Source: Piper betle (taxonomy: Eukaryota; Streptophyta; Magnoliopsida; Piperales; Piperaceae). Taken from it: a stretch of 64,000 nucleotides of DNA. The stretch is taken from the NCBI GenBank assembly GCA_033002965.1, contig JAURVB010012442.1, positions 43,897 to 107,896 of the forward strand. Reading direction: 5' to 3'. The position numbers and the translations under genes were made by a program. Below, one piece after another: positions 26,501 to 37,560 of the stretch; the first letter of the stretch is position 1; every line of letters starts with the position of its first letter. The notes beneath the pieces were generated by a model. It saw nothing but the letters and a program-made list of their open reading frames with translations, was not told the DNA's origin and searched no databases.

Positions 26501-27466
26501 TTTAAATCCAAATAATATCTTGTCTTTAATAATAATCTAAAAGTTCATATTGCCTCAACTACGACTGATTTGCCATCACCCACATAGATGAATCTTTTAG
26601 CATCATTTGGCTTTCGGCAACTCAGGCAACCCTGCATTGACACACTTATGTGAGTAGTAGCACCAGAATCTAGCCACCAAGTGTGTATTGGCACTAAAGC
26701 TAAATTAACCTCAAAGCAAACAAAATTAAGAAATGAACCTTTATTTACACGCCAAGTGTGATACTTAGTGCATTCCTTCTTCATATGTCCAGATTTACCA
26801 CAAAAGAAACAGCAAGAAGCCTGATTTTCTTTCTTTTGCTGTTGCTTGTGAGACCCATTATCAGCATCCTTAGCCCTCTTTCTTTTCTTATTTTTGCCCT
26901 GATAGGAACTAGCCAAGTGAGCACTTTCAGCCTGTTCTTGCTTTAACCTTTCTTCTTCTTGCACACAATAAAAAATGAGCTCATTAAGAGTCCATTTGTC
27001 CATTTGTCCCTTTGACAGTTGTAACTGACCTTGAATTGACTGAATTGTGTAGGAAGAGAAATTAAAACTAAATGCACGAGCAAATCTTCAGATAGCTCTA
27101 ACCTTAGTACTTTTAGTTTTGAAGCAATATTTGACATTTCTAAGATGTACTCCCTTATGCTTATTTTGCCTTTAAATTTCTTTTTAATCAAGTTCGACAA
27201 AAGTGTACTTGTTTCAGCCTTATCGTTTTTTACAAAACACTTTTCAATTTCTTTAAGAAACTCACTGGCTGTATTAACCTTTTCAGACACATCCCCCTGA
27301 AGGTTTCTGGAATCCCACGCCTCATGATTATAAGACTCATGCGATTTGAACGTTCCCACTTCTCAATGTCCCGTTTTTCTTCAATGGAACTTTTGTCTGT
27401 AAGAGAAGAAGGTTGTTCACTCCTTAATCCAAGGTCAAGATCCATACAGTCGAGAACGATTATCAT
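23520..27466 (-). pseudogene. Copia gag-pol, broken in many places
   Basis: Pieces in all three minus frames line up in copia order. Gag is at 27466-26943 (KWERSNRMSL, VHLVLISLPTQFSQFKVSY). A zinc knuckle CFFCGKSGHMKKEC and a protease-like WWLDSGATTHIS lie at 27003-26545. A GAG-pre-integrase motif LLWHKRLRH is at 26511-26107, and integrase core pieces at about 25990-25400. Reverse transcriptase occupies 25170-24241, with FAR-type KARLVAKGFTQ, MDVKTAFLN and the catalytic YVDD box. RNase H is at 24038-23520 (YSDFDFAGC, ISWRSAKQT). Stops and shifts between the pieces mean it cannot supply its own proteins. I cannot fix the copia lineage from sight. Confidence 0.93.
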
Positions 27467-28229
27467 GTTCTCTTTCTAATCCTTAAAATTATCTTTAAGT
27501 ATAAGAACTAAACTGATGTTGGCATAAACCATATAAGCAGATTGATTAACTGAATTCATAGAACAAAACAACATTCACATAATAAGATTAATAATTCAAA
27601 TAATGGTTAATCTCATCAACAGATACCTAACACAACATTAATATTTAGTCTTTGGACAGAAATATTAATTTGTAAGTGGTACTCTTAGTGCAATAATCAA
27701 ATATGGACAATAAATCCTGTCAAATAATAAACCTTCCTTTGGGCCGATTTATTATCCATATGAAAACTTGATAATTATCCCATATTTATTTCAGCAAATG
27801 AATATATAATTCTGTCAAATATTAACCTTCCTTTGGGCCGATTAATATTCACATGAATCATATACCCACAACAGTCTTAATATTTTAAAATAAATTAATT
27901 TCTACAAAAGAGGCTACTTTGGCAGCATATTGTAGTCCTTAATAAATTTTAAAATATTAATCATAACTGAACCATAATTTGAATTTAATAATCCCAAATA
28001 ACATAAAACTGAAAAAAGTTATAAAAATATCTTTATTTGGAAATTTCTAAAATTATAACCTTTTGTAACTTTATTGTCCTCATTTGATATTTTACCAAAA
28101 GAGGACTTTGATTTGAGAACAAATATCCCATATACAATTTCTTGTAATTTCCCTACCTACTGACAATGCAAAATTTAGGGTTATTCTCAATGGGTAAAGA
28201 CTAAATCAATTTGTTCTCGTAGACAGAAG
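27467..28229. other. Copia untranslated leader, part 1
   Basis: Non-coding sequence between gag and the hAT-like insertion, with a loose direct repeat of AACCTTCCTTTGGGCCGAT near 27730 and 27825. The leader resumes at 30909-31067 on the other side of the insertion. Confidence 0.7.
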
Positions 28230-28370
28230 AAGGGGTGGGCACGGACGTCCGAATTGGTCCGACCGTCCGAAGTCCGAAGTATGTCCGACCGAATTCTACC
28301 GACCGAATTAAAACAAACCAAACATGGACATTTATTTGTCCGACCGAATGACCGACCGAATGACCGATAT
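28230..28370. repeat. Left subterminal repeat array of the hAT-like element
   Basis: Over about 140 bases the motifs GTCCGA and GACCGA occur roughly ten times, for example CCGACCGTCCGAAGTCCGAA and GACCGAATGACCGACCGAA. Clustered hexamers just inside the terminal repeats are typical of hAT transposase recognition. The right end at 30765-30890 carries the same words in inverse sense (GTCGGAC, TCGGAC, GTCCGA). Confidence 0.8.
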
Positions 28371-28639
28371 TTTACATCAATAATATAATATTTTCAACAT
28401 TTGTAAGGCTAATATTATAGTTTATAAAAATTTTAAAATGTAATATACAGTAAATTAATTAAGTTCATACATAAAATTGATATTTAATATCTTAAATAAC
28501 AAAAATGACATACATAGGATAAAAGTCACTCTTATTATAAGCCATAAATACTTTGAGAGTTAAGACCCAACAATCTCCTGTGTAAAATAACATAAAAAGA
28601 TGACAAGTAAAGCCAATGATGAAACATTGCATATCAACG

Positions 28640-30092
28640 GCGCCTTTGTAGTCACCAACAACCAAAGCACGCAGAATGTTAACATCTACCGTACTCTGTG
28701 ATATTTCAGCAGAATCCTGCTGCACCAGTTCCCCATTGGACTTTTCACTACTTTCAATAGGAAAGTCATCAGCAAGGGTCGAGACCGAGAAACCAGCTTT
28801 AGGGCTTTGCAGATTGTTAAAGAAATCATCCCCATTGTCTGTTGAAAATGAAAGATCACCTCCACTCAGGTGTGTTTCTACAGTGCTTCCATCAAGATTA
28901 AGACCTTTGCTAATTTCCGGGCTAAGAACCTCTTCTACGTTTTCATTTGTTTCAGGTGGGGGCAAACTGAAACCTAAATGAACAAGCAACTTTGTTCTTG
29001 CTTTCCCATCATCTTCAAACATAACCTTCAAAAATTTCCAAGTTTCTTGTTCTTCTTTTGAGTCTGCCTCTTGACCCTTCAGATCGCATAAACTTCTCAT
29101 TGAAGGCTTCTCACCATTTTGAATAGCAGCCTCAAATTCACTTGAGCGGCTTACTAAACTGGTTTCAGGCACTACAGTGTTCACATAAACCTACAAGAGA
29201 AACAGAGTTCATCAAAAACTCTCCATAAACAACCAAAAGAATATCCCATGGTAATTACCTCTGACTTGGATGGTGTAATAGAGTGGAATGAAACAAGCTT
29301 TCCTCCAAAACCAAAAGAGGCCCCTGTTGGGCGCTTCATCCACTTTGGAGCTCGCAAGTGAGCTGGACAATAAATCATAATATGGAAAAAATAAAAATCC
29401 TTCAAATTGTATAGCTAATCAGCATGGATGTCTAACCCATTTAATCCTTCAAAGTTTTACTATTGCCTAGTCCAATAAATAAAAGCCACAAGTTAATTAC
29501 TAGAGATGATATTATAAAGAAAACAAAACAAAAGCAATAAATAATGACAAAACAAAAAATAATCCCTGGCATTTTATCACTAGACCAAGCCCAATTGATT
29601 TAAAGACTAGTACCACCAGTCGTGTCACCAGCTGTGGATGCATATCTAGGGCAAGCCTGCATTAGTAGAAAGAAGTATCAATGGGCCATAATTATTAATA
29701 TAAATGGATTATGTCCAAGTACAACTATTTCCACCTCTATATTGTATAAACCAATTTTGCCATCAAAAGAAGAAGCCGAAATGATTCCTGGCATGCTCGG
29801 ATACCAGTGAATATCAAAATTCCAATTGCTGCCCCCAGGAACTTCACAGACTATCTGCAAAGAATAAAGAAGCGCAAGGAAAAATCAAACATTCTTAATA
29901 TATATTCTCAGTGTTTCACACAAAAAATCTAAGGAAATTCTGAAAACCAACAAAAGCAAACAGAAGGAAATAAAAACTAGAACATCTTTCGTACCTCACC
30001 ACTATTGAAATCCCAACAAATAGTCCGGTTATCCTTGGCATAGGTAAGCAGATAAGAAACATCATAAGGACACCATGACATTGCAAGCACAC
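28640..30092 (-). pseudogene. Captured SEC31 gene fragment (COPII coat), five exons
   Basis: SEC31 is the outer COPII coat protein for ER-to-Golgi vesicles. The exons on the minus strand are about 30092-29995 ([17 protein letters not shown]), 29854-29735 ([20 protein letters not shown]), 29656-29617 (ACPRYASTAGD), 29362-29259 (RAPKWMKRPTGASFGFGGKL) and 29190 to about 28640 (SRSSEFEAAI, ETWKFLKVMFEDDGKARTKL, ALVVGDYKGAVD). They cover the last WD40 repeats and the start of the following helical region, roughly 300 of about 1100 residues. The introns keep GT-AG ends and the phases agree, so the capture was from DNA, not mRNA. No stop codon interrupts the exons. There is no SEC31 start or end and no promoter of its own visible, so it is not a functional SEC31. 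Confidence 0.9.
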
Positions 30093-30479
30093 CTGATTGG
30101 AATTTTCACATCATAAATGATTTAACAAAAAAATGACAAGCCACACCACCAATTCTACCCAAAAACAATGGAAACACATAGCAGAAATGAAAATGAAAAG
30201 AGGATCTGTTAAACCTAAACTGTACGGTCATGAACTCTGTTACGTTGGCACAATTAAAAGAAGGAGAAATATGCTCGTCCATTAAAAACTGTCTAGCCAA
30301 TTATAAAGAAGAAGGGCATCAATCTTTCACCACATACAGGGAAAAGATCGAGCCCAAGTAACTTGGAGGGAGGGTGGGCTGAGAATGAACGGAAATAAGC
30401 AAAAAGTTTCCATACACAAACAGCAGCCATTATGTAAACATTTTTTTCTTCTTCCAGTCCACCATCTCCCAAAAGGGGC

Positions 30480-30720
30480 TGGGACATGAGCAGATGGTGG
30501 ATCTTCACACGGCACGCAGAGGGTAGCGGAGACACGAGCAGATGGTGGCGGTCCGACGGAGGCAGGCGGTGCAAGCTGGGAGCGGAGGCAGGCGGCGGCG
30601 GACACAGCGTGCAAAGGTGGCGGAGCGGAGGCATGCAGTCGCGACGGTGGCGATTCGGCGGAGGCAAGGGGAGGGTGGGTGAGGGCGGCGGCAAGAGGCA
30701 GCGGCGGCGGCGGCCTATGA
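30480..30720. other. GC-rich block inside the hAT-like element
   Basis: About 240 bases are strongly GC-rich with repeated GGCGGAG, GGTGGCG and GCGGCGGCGGC words, quite unlike the AT-rich SEC31 introns beside it. Open frames exist on both strands but look like composition artefacts (Pro/Ser-rich or Arg/Gly-rich). It may be a second captured piece, such as a 5' UTR or promoter, or an expanded subterminal tract. Confidence 0.5.
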
Positions 30721-30908
30721 ACAGTAATTTCATGGTAGGGTTTAGAAGTTTGGTTTTGATTTCGGACCGTCCACGGACATTGCTCCGGCCCGACGGATAA
30801 GTCGGACATTAATTCAATCGGACAAGTTTTGTCCGATAAAATTTCGGACAAACGCGGACAATAACTTGTCCGATGTCCGTTTGACCGATGCCCACCCCTA
30901 GACAGAAG

Positions 30909-31067
30909 TGATAAATAAAAAAATATTTCCCAAAGATCGAAATTATTTGATTAATGAATAAACAATATCACCCTTTTGTTCAATAAAATTCCAAAGTGGA
31001 TGATTGACTAATTAAAAAAATAAATAAATACAAATCAAATTAATTCTCAATGATCTAATATGAAGTA
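30909..31067. other. Copia untranslated leader, part 2
   Basis: The remaining leader between the hAT-like insertion and the primer binding site. It is AT-rich and non-coding. Confidence 0.7.
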
Positions 31068-31079
31068 GCTCTGATACCA
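31068..31079 (-). other. Primer binding site of the copia element
   Basis: The plus strand GCTCTGATACCA is the complement of TGGTATCAGAGC, the classic primer site for initiator-methionine tRNA. It lies two bases from the inner edge of the 5' LTR. Confidence 0.9.
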
Positions 31080-31081
31080 CT

Positions 31082-31583
31082 TGTTGAATCAATAAATACT
31101 TTAAACTTTAACCAAAATTATATAGATGATAAAACCATTATCAATAAAGCCTTCCTCATATCAAATCATCAAGAAAATAAATTTAATAACGGAAGTGTAC
31201 CTGGATCCATAATAGTAAAGCAATCCTTTGATTTCTTCTGGTTTGATCTTTCAGATTCAGCACCTATTTTTCAAAACCAAAGTTTCTGGATGATGGGATA
31301 CCAGAAAAGAAAAACTACGGTGCGAATCTGTGGACCATAACTGTATTTATCCTTATTTTTCATAATTTCAATTTAACCCATCATAAATTAGAGATTAAGA
31401 AAACGGTATTTACACATATTTATCCATACTCATCTTAAATATATGATATCTCCATATATTTATATTAAATATTAATGGCTCATTAACCTTAACTTTAACA
31501 GATCAATTTAATTTAAGTCATGCCTTAATAATAACAACATATGATACAATTGTATACATATATATATCGCCCAACTTCCAACA
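31082..31583 (-). repeat. 5' LTR of the copia element (right in window)
   Basis: Begins TGTTGAATCAATAAATAC and ends CTTCCAACA, followed at once by the AGCTC target duplication. It is 502 bases long. On the minus strand it would carry the element's promoter. Confidence 0.95.
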
Positions 31584-32170
31584 AGCTCTTGAAAAATACT
31601 CAAAAAAGAGAGCAGATTCACAAACTCCAAGCGAAAGCAAGTCCTCTCTTTCCTCACCCAACAACAACAACAAGCTTCCCCTTCTATAGCATGTCCGGAA
31701 CGAGTGGATGTGTCCCAGCAATAACAGGATGAGGCCGAACTCGGAACCCTTGCACTACCTCAAACGCAACGAACTCGAAGGTCCCCACCAATGACCGGGT
31801 ATCGGTCAACAACGCTGATGCCAGCGCTTCAGCATGAGAAATGGCGGAAGAAGTTACTAGTATTTATGAATGAAGTCTCTTCACATTTTCCAAATGCTTC
31901 AAGCACCATAAATAAGGCCTCCTTCCATCAAGCCAAACTCAAACTCATAGATTCAACAAGAAGTCTCCTTTTAGAGTTAGAGTTGTTGTTCTGAGTGTGC
32001 TTGAGTGCTTCATTATTCTGGAGTATTTTATAGTGTAATAGAATGATGTAATGTATCTTGTACTTTGATTTTGTGTTGAGGACGCCTTGGGTGTATACAA
32101 GTCTCTTCATCCATTTGCACACATGAATCGCAACCATCCATGGTAGAGGGTACGCAAAAAATTTGTGCAT

Positions 32171-34854
32171 AATCAGTGTCTATAGAGATATTAAATTACT
32201 GTATTATATCTTATTATTTTGTCAGTATAAGTTGCACATAGCGCGACACATCTTACCTAGTATAGCGTAACATATCGAGAGGAAAGGCTGGTAAAGGTTG
32301 ATGACAAAGGTGGGTGACAAATTATTAGAGATATTCACATCATATAGTCGGAAGGCTGGGTTTTTCTACTTATAATAGATTCTGATACTATCTGAAGTAA
32401 GTATGTCAACCAAATATTCCTTCAGAAATTGTAGTTCTTGCATGTCGTATAGCAGTATCCACAATTCTAGAGCTCTGTAAAAGAAAGTCCTTAACATAAA
32501 TTATTTATTTTGAATGTGTAAATCATCACAAAAATGAATCGTTCATTTAGCAGCCCTGCTTTGCTTTTTGATTGTGTAAATCATCACATTAAACAATAAT
32601 GATTCGTCCACAGCAGCCTTGCTTTGCTTCCAAGTGTGAGGGATGTTATATAAATAAATTGTAAATACCATCGTTTCCTTTCAGTTTGAGCTGCTACAGC
32701 GGTAGTTAACAATATGAAATGCTAGGAAAGTTGTCCATTAATATTCACTGATTCAAATTTTGCCTTACGAAGTGATGCATGTATGGAGCGGTTGATGGTG
32801 CTCATATGTTAAAACCAAAATGATCACGGCACATTATCGACCACCACAAAAATTAGTTCCTGCTCACTTTCCTTTCCTTCTATTAAAAAATAGCTGTTTT
32901 AGGACAAGAACAGTATCACCTAGAAACGGAAGCAGAATATTATTCAATGATGCCAAAAGATATTACCATCACCAGACAAAAGGAGTGAAGTTTGTATCAG
33001 CAATTGTTGGTGCTCATAGCATATGCTTTGGAAGATACTACATGGGTCCCTTCTCTCCTATGTTTATTTATCCTGTTTCTCCATCTTACCCAGCTTCCTC
33101 CTCTCCTCTAGAGGCCGCAATCTCATCTCACTCCTCTCTCTGTCATTCTAATTCTAAAATTACATGCCCATCATGTAACTCCAAAATTTCCAACCTACCT
33201 AGTTCTGATCATGGCCTTGCCATTGGTCAGAGATCCCATATTCTATAATGCAAAATGGGTTTGACATATTTTTGTTTTTGATGAGTTTGGCGTTGATGGA
33301 TTGAGGTTGGAAGCATGGGGTGGAGGAGAATGGAGCTTTAATGCTGGCCTTGTACAAGAAGGTGCAAGTTTGATCTGCTTGTGATGTCTCTTATGTTTGC
33401 TTGTGTAGGACAACTTGGATCCTTTGGCATTTGGCTTCCTCGGAGCCTATCAGTAGTATTTTTCTTTCTTTTTCTTCTGCCTAGAATGGCATGAGGAAAA
33501 AAATAAAGAAAGGAAAATTGGGTTTTCTTGTCTTGTGTTTTCTTAGTAATGCCTTCAAGGTTGAGTGAACATAATTTATCTTATGAGTTGTGGCCATATA
33601 TAAAGTACTAATAATTATTCCTAACACAGACTTCATTGAGCTCTGTATTAATGCAGCTGAAACTGGATTGAGTTTTGCATTATTTACTTTATTTATGTAT
33701 ATTAATGCTCCCAACTAACTATCTTTGCAAAGGGTAATATATAGTACTTTATTCATTTTTTAATGTTATACATATATTCGAGAAAATTCGAATTCAAGTT
33801 TTCGATAATTCATATAAAAATGCTCACGATCTGCCTAGCTTTGATTAGCTCCCTCAATATAGCAACTATTTTGCCTTTTTTTCGTGAATGCCTTAATATT
33901 GAAGAAAGGAGAAGAAAATAATGGCTAAAGGGCTAGGGACTAGAGATTCCATTAAAAAACATAACCACTTTCACTAAGCACATTTCCAAGGCTTGGCGTA
34001 TTTTTTAGAGATAAAATTGATAATCTTAGAAATTTTGTGACAGTTGTGAGAACTGAATTAGTTTTTTATCTTATTTATAAGCAACTCAAATCCTTATGAC
34101 CAGGAATAACCTCCCTAAAAAATATTATATTAAAATAACCGAGTAACCTATTAGTGATTGTGAAACTACCATATTAAAATCGACACTACACAATCTCTAA
34201 GGGGTGGATGAGAATTGTGACAAATGCAACAATAATAGAAAAATCCCAAAATCAAATGAAGTTTTGTATGCTCATTGCGCACTGTTATGCAGAATTGTTT
34301 GCGTCAAGAGCTGTACCTTTTATATGCCTTAATGTTTAATTTAGTTATAATCTCTCTATTTGTCAAAAGAAAATGTAAGTTTGGGGACAAAACCCACAAA
34401 TGCTATAAGCCCATAACATCCATTTACCTAACTGTATGTTTCTTTTAGCTTACATTCTTGTTCCTAATCCAGACCACAAGAATTTCCCACACTTCTCCAA
34501 CCACTATACTCTCTTAACAAAATATATATGATCATATATTTGCTTGGTCAATAAAGTTTCCTAGCCTAAACGTTTTCCAAATTCATATTCATCAAAGTTT
34601 GCACCACTGCCACCTTGTTCTCATTCTCTTGATACCCTTTGGTTCACATCTCTAATAGTTACTTGTGACATAGTTCAAACTCCCACTATACCTGCACCAC
34701 CATAGACTTCAGACCTTCCAGAGTCTCAACACAAACAACACAATGATACCATTTCTACACTTTTCTTAGCTTAGAAGACATGTATGTTGTCATATGCACT
34801 ACTTAGATACATATATATAAATTTCACCACAATCCACTTTATCAATAAACCAAC
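32171..34854. other. Intergenic region with one unexplained open frame
   Basis: A loose duplication is seen near 32515-32640 (GTGTAAATCATCACA and GC(A/C)GCC(C/T)TGCTTTGCTT twice). An open frame at 32820-33248 gives 142 codons, starting MITAHYRPPQK. It is Ser/Pro-rich at the end and shows no domain I recognise. It has no evident promoter or partner, and I would not call it a gene without transcript support. The last 400 bases are the pectinesterase 5' flank. Confidence 0.4.
34811..34820 (+). promoter_or_regulatory. Probable TATA box of the pectinesterase gene
   Basis: The sequence ATATATATAA ends 34 bases before the ATG at 34855. If it is the core promoter, the 5' UTR would be only a few bases to a dozen bases long. 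An upstream start with a longer leader is an alternative. Confidence 0.35.
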
Positions 34855-37560
34855 ATGGAAAGCAATAGCCATACAAAGAAGGTAACAAGCAAAAGCTTGT
34901 TAATCTTTTGGTTTTCATCCTTTTCCATAGCACTACTTTCCAGTTTTGTAGCTCATCTCCTCCTCCCTTCTCCTATGTCAGCCATTACCACTCCTATTAC
35001 TAGCACCATTGAGCAAGTCCTTGGAATTTGGTTCACTAGTGACCATGATCAAGGTCTAATTGGAGGGATTATCTCACTAATTGAGGGAGTCGACCGGAGA
35101 TCGTCACACCATCGACACCATGGTCACCACCGCCAACATCATGGCCGTCGCAAGCCTAGTTGCGACAGGTCAAAATGGACGGCCCTGATCGCGTCGATTA
35201 ATATTAATCCGACGACTATCCTGACAGTTGATCACAATGGATGTGGCAAATTTAGTAGTGTCCAAGATGCAGTGGATGCTGTCCCTGATGATAGCCCCAA
35301 TAGGAGTCTCATCATAATTGACACTGGTGTTTACAGGTTATTACCCCACTTTATTAGATTAATTAATTAGAATTCTTTTTCTTCTTCTTCTTCGCAAAAT
35401 ATTTAATGCCACCCAATAAAAACATAGAAGGAGAAAAATAGCAAAATATTTATATGTAGATAACCATTTTCTTCATTCATTTTTTTTCATGACAAGTGGT
35501 TGTTAAGAACCTAAATTATCTCTATCAGCATCTTTTTTTTAAAATGTTGAAATGTTTGGTGCAGGGAGAAGGTAACAATTAGATCTAACAAGACAAATGT
35601 AGCAATGTTGGGCCAAGGTTATCTCAACACAACTATATCTTGGAATGATACTGCTAATTCCACTGGTGGAACCAGCTATAGTGCTACTGTTTCCATCTAT
35701 GGTGACAATTTCATAGCATACAACCTAAGCTTTGAGGTAAACTAAACATAAACTCAATTAGCATTCATCTACTTCTAATTGTGTATTCATGAGCACCACA
35801 GTGAGCAAGAAAAACATCTAAAATTGTAATTTGATGAATATAATTTCATGATCTAGCATGTAAGATTCTGGGCAAGTTTCTTCTAAGCAGTTGTCAAAAC
35901 TTTGGTTCTTATAATGGAAATTGTTAATTTGGTGAAGAATACAGCTCCACCTCCCTCCCCTGGTGACGTAGGGAGACAAGCAGTAGCATTGAGGATTTCA
36001 GGAGACCAAGCTGCCTTCTATGGCTGTGGATTTTATGGGGCACAGGACACACTTCTTGATGATAAGGGTAGGCACTACTTTAAGCAGTGTTTCATCCAAG
36101 GCTCTATTGATTTTATATTCGGAAATGCAAGGTCACTATACGAGGTATTATTTATCCATTTATAATTTTAATTGCTCATGAATTAATTCCTTTTCTTTCA
36201 TCAATTTCATTTTGTTTTCGGAGAAATAAAATTTTATCTTTTTTGTCAAAGAAAACTCCACGTAAACGGGCATTCGACCAGACACACACATCAATAACGA
36301 ATCTTTGACAATTGAACCCCCACGTTACACTCAAGCCACAGACGAGGCTATAATTAATACACGAAATTCATTTGAAGACTTAGTCCAAATGCGAACTAAT
36401 AGCCTAAGTCACTTTTTCAAAAAAATAACCAAATTGAAGATCAATAGACCCTACTTAAAAAATCGAATCTTAGCCAAATAAGTAATGAATATGTGACTAA
36501 TATAAGACATCTCACATTTTACCCACCTTATAAAAATGCATTATTGAAATTCCTTCCCTTTGCATGTGGCTAGCTATCTAGCCCACCTTTAATTTAACTC
36601 ACCATCTAATACAAAATTGGATTAATTTTAATATCAATTATAACGACTCGACTCAAATACAAATTATTAATAATAAATCAGATCTTACCCAAGTATATTG
36701 GATGAAGAACTAATTTGAGATTTTATAAAATATCATGTTGCTACCACTAAAATTTTGCCCTTGTTTTCAAAAATTCTGAAAACACAGTCAAATATTGTGA
36801 AGTTACCAAAACAAGGTGTTTTCTCAAAATCCTTTTAGCTTACAAGGATAATGCCCAAAGCCATAAATGCTCGCTTTTTTACAGATGTTGGACCTATCTT
36901 ATTAATTGACTACGATCAATTGAACAATTAATCTGCATTTTGGTTACCACCACTTTATATCAATAGCAATAAGTTAAATAAACATGATTGTGAGCAGGAA
37001 TGCACAATCAATTCAATTGCAAGGGAAGTGGGAGAGGGATCAGAGCTTGTGAATGGAGCAATTACAGCCCAAGGAAGACAATCTCCAAACGAGAAGACAG
37101 GCTTCTCATTTGTGAACTGTGTGATTAGTGGAACAGGCAAAGTGTGGCTTGGTAGAGCATGGGGTCCTTATGCCTTTGTCACCTTTGCTAGAACATACAT
37201 GCCCAACATCATAGCTCAAGATGGATGGAATGATTGGAGAGACCCATCTAGAGATGAGTATGAAAGTCTTATAATTTCTTGCCTCAAATTCAAGAACAAT
37301 TTTATCCTTCCTCATGATTGCTAATGCCTAATTCATAATGTTTGTTTTGCAGAACAATTTTCTTTGGGGAGTATGAGTGTACAGGAGCAGGAGCAAATTC
37401 CACAAAAAGAGTTTCATATTCAAAGCAGTTGAATCAGGAAGAAGCAATGCAATATATGAATGTTTCCTTCATAGAAGGATACAGTTGGCTTAACCCTAGC
37501 CAGAATTCGTCAAGTTCTTCCAAGGAACTAAGTGCTGGGGAGCTCTTTCAACCCTACTAG
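34855..37560 (+). CDS. Pectinesterase (pectin methylesterase), five exons, no inhibitor prodomain
   Basis: Removes methyl esters from cell-wall homogalacturonan. Exons are 34855-35336, 35565-35736, 35938-36144, 36998-37257 and 37353-37560. All borders are GT-AG and the phases agree, giving 442 residues. The N terminus has one hydrophobic segment (residues about 15-40), a signal peptide or anchor, then a His-rich linker ([15 protein letters not shown]). The catalytic domain starts near [23 protein letters not shown]. Active-site motifs are present: GAQDTLL (oxyanion Gln and first Asp), [10 protein letters not shown] (second Asp) and VWLGRAWG (Arg, Trp). It ends with [20 protein letters not shown] and KQLN. 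There is no PMEI domain, so it belongs to the group of secreted, pro-less plant enzymes similar to Arabidopsis PME15/PME53 types. A decayed paralogue follows it in tandem. Confidence 0.93.

Larger units (their letters stand above)
28230..30900. mobile_element. Pack-type hAT-like DNA element carrying SEC31 exons
   Basis: The element is 2671 bases long. It is bordered by GACAGAAG at 28222-28229 and at 30901-30908, a perfect 8-base target-site duplication, which is the hAT hallmark. Its ends form a short inverted repeat: AGGGGTGGGCA(C/T) inward from the left, and the same read inward on the other strand from the right, with only the outermost base differing (A/T). Both subterminal regions are crowded with GTCCGA/GACCGA words, as expected of transposase binding sites. 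No transposase is present. The interior holds about five exons and introns of a host SEC31 gene on the minus strand, plus a GC-rich block at 30480-30720. It sits inside the copia leader. Confidence 0.88.
22628..31583 (-). mobile_element. Ty1/copia LTR retrotransposon, complete but decayed, with an internal insertion
   Basis: The element lies on the minus strand. It is flanked by AGCTC at 22623-22627 and AGCTC at 31584-31588, a perfect 5-base target-site duplication. The LTRs are 22628-23146 and 31082-31583. A tRNA-iMet-type primer site (minus strand TGGTATCAGAGC) adjoins the right, 5' LTR, and a purine tract AAGTGGGAGAT adjoins the left, 3' LTR. Protein order on the minus strand is gag, protease, integrase, reverse transcriptase, RNase H, which is the copia order. 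Without the 2.7 kb hAT-like insertion the element is about 6.3 kb. Confidence 0.95.
21860..32170 (+). mobile_element. Outer small LTR element, interrupted by the copia insertion
   Basis: Two diverged direct repeats flank the copia element: about 21995-22360 and about 31860-32160. They share GAATGAAGTCTCTTCACAT, CCAAATGCTTC, GATTCAACAAGAAGTCTCC, TTCTGGAGTAT followed by TGTAGTGTAATA-like words, GAGG(A/G)C, and CAATCTCTTCATCCATTTGCACAC. Between them, apart from the insertion, is a short leader and an open frame starting near 22508 (MTKKKITTPPIEGH). That frame resumes in register across the AGCTC target site at 31584 (LEKYSKKRADSQTP) and then ends, so the element is a small non-autonomous one. 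Exact LTR ends are not resolved, and the start and end given here are approximate. Confidence 0.6.

Noticed and set aside
28492..29184. A single 230-codon gene on the minus strand
   Set aside because: It is one exon of the captured SEC31 fragment read through into the neighbouring intron, not an independent gene.
30293..30851. Pro-rich open frames of 146 and 174 codons on the minus strand
   Set aside because: They lie in the GC-rich and subterminal part of the Pack-hAT and have no domain; composition explains them.
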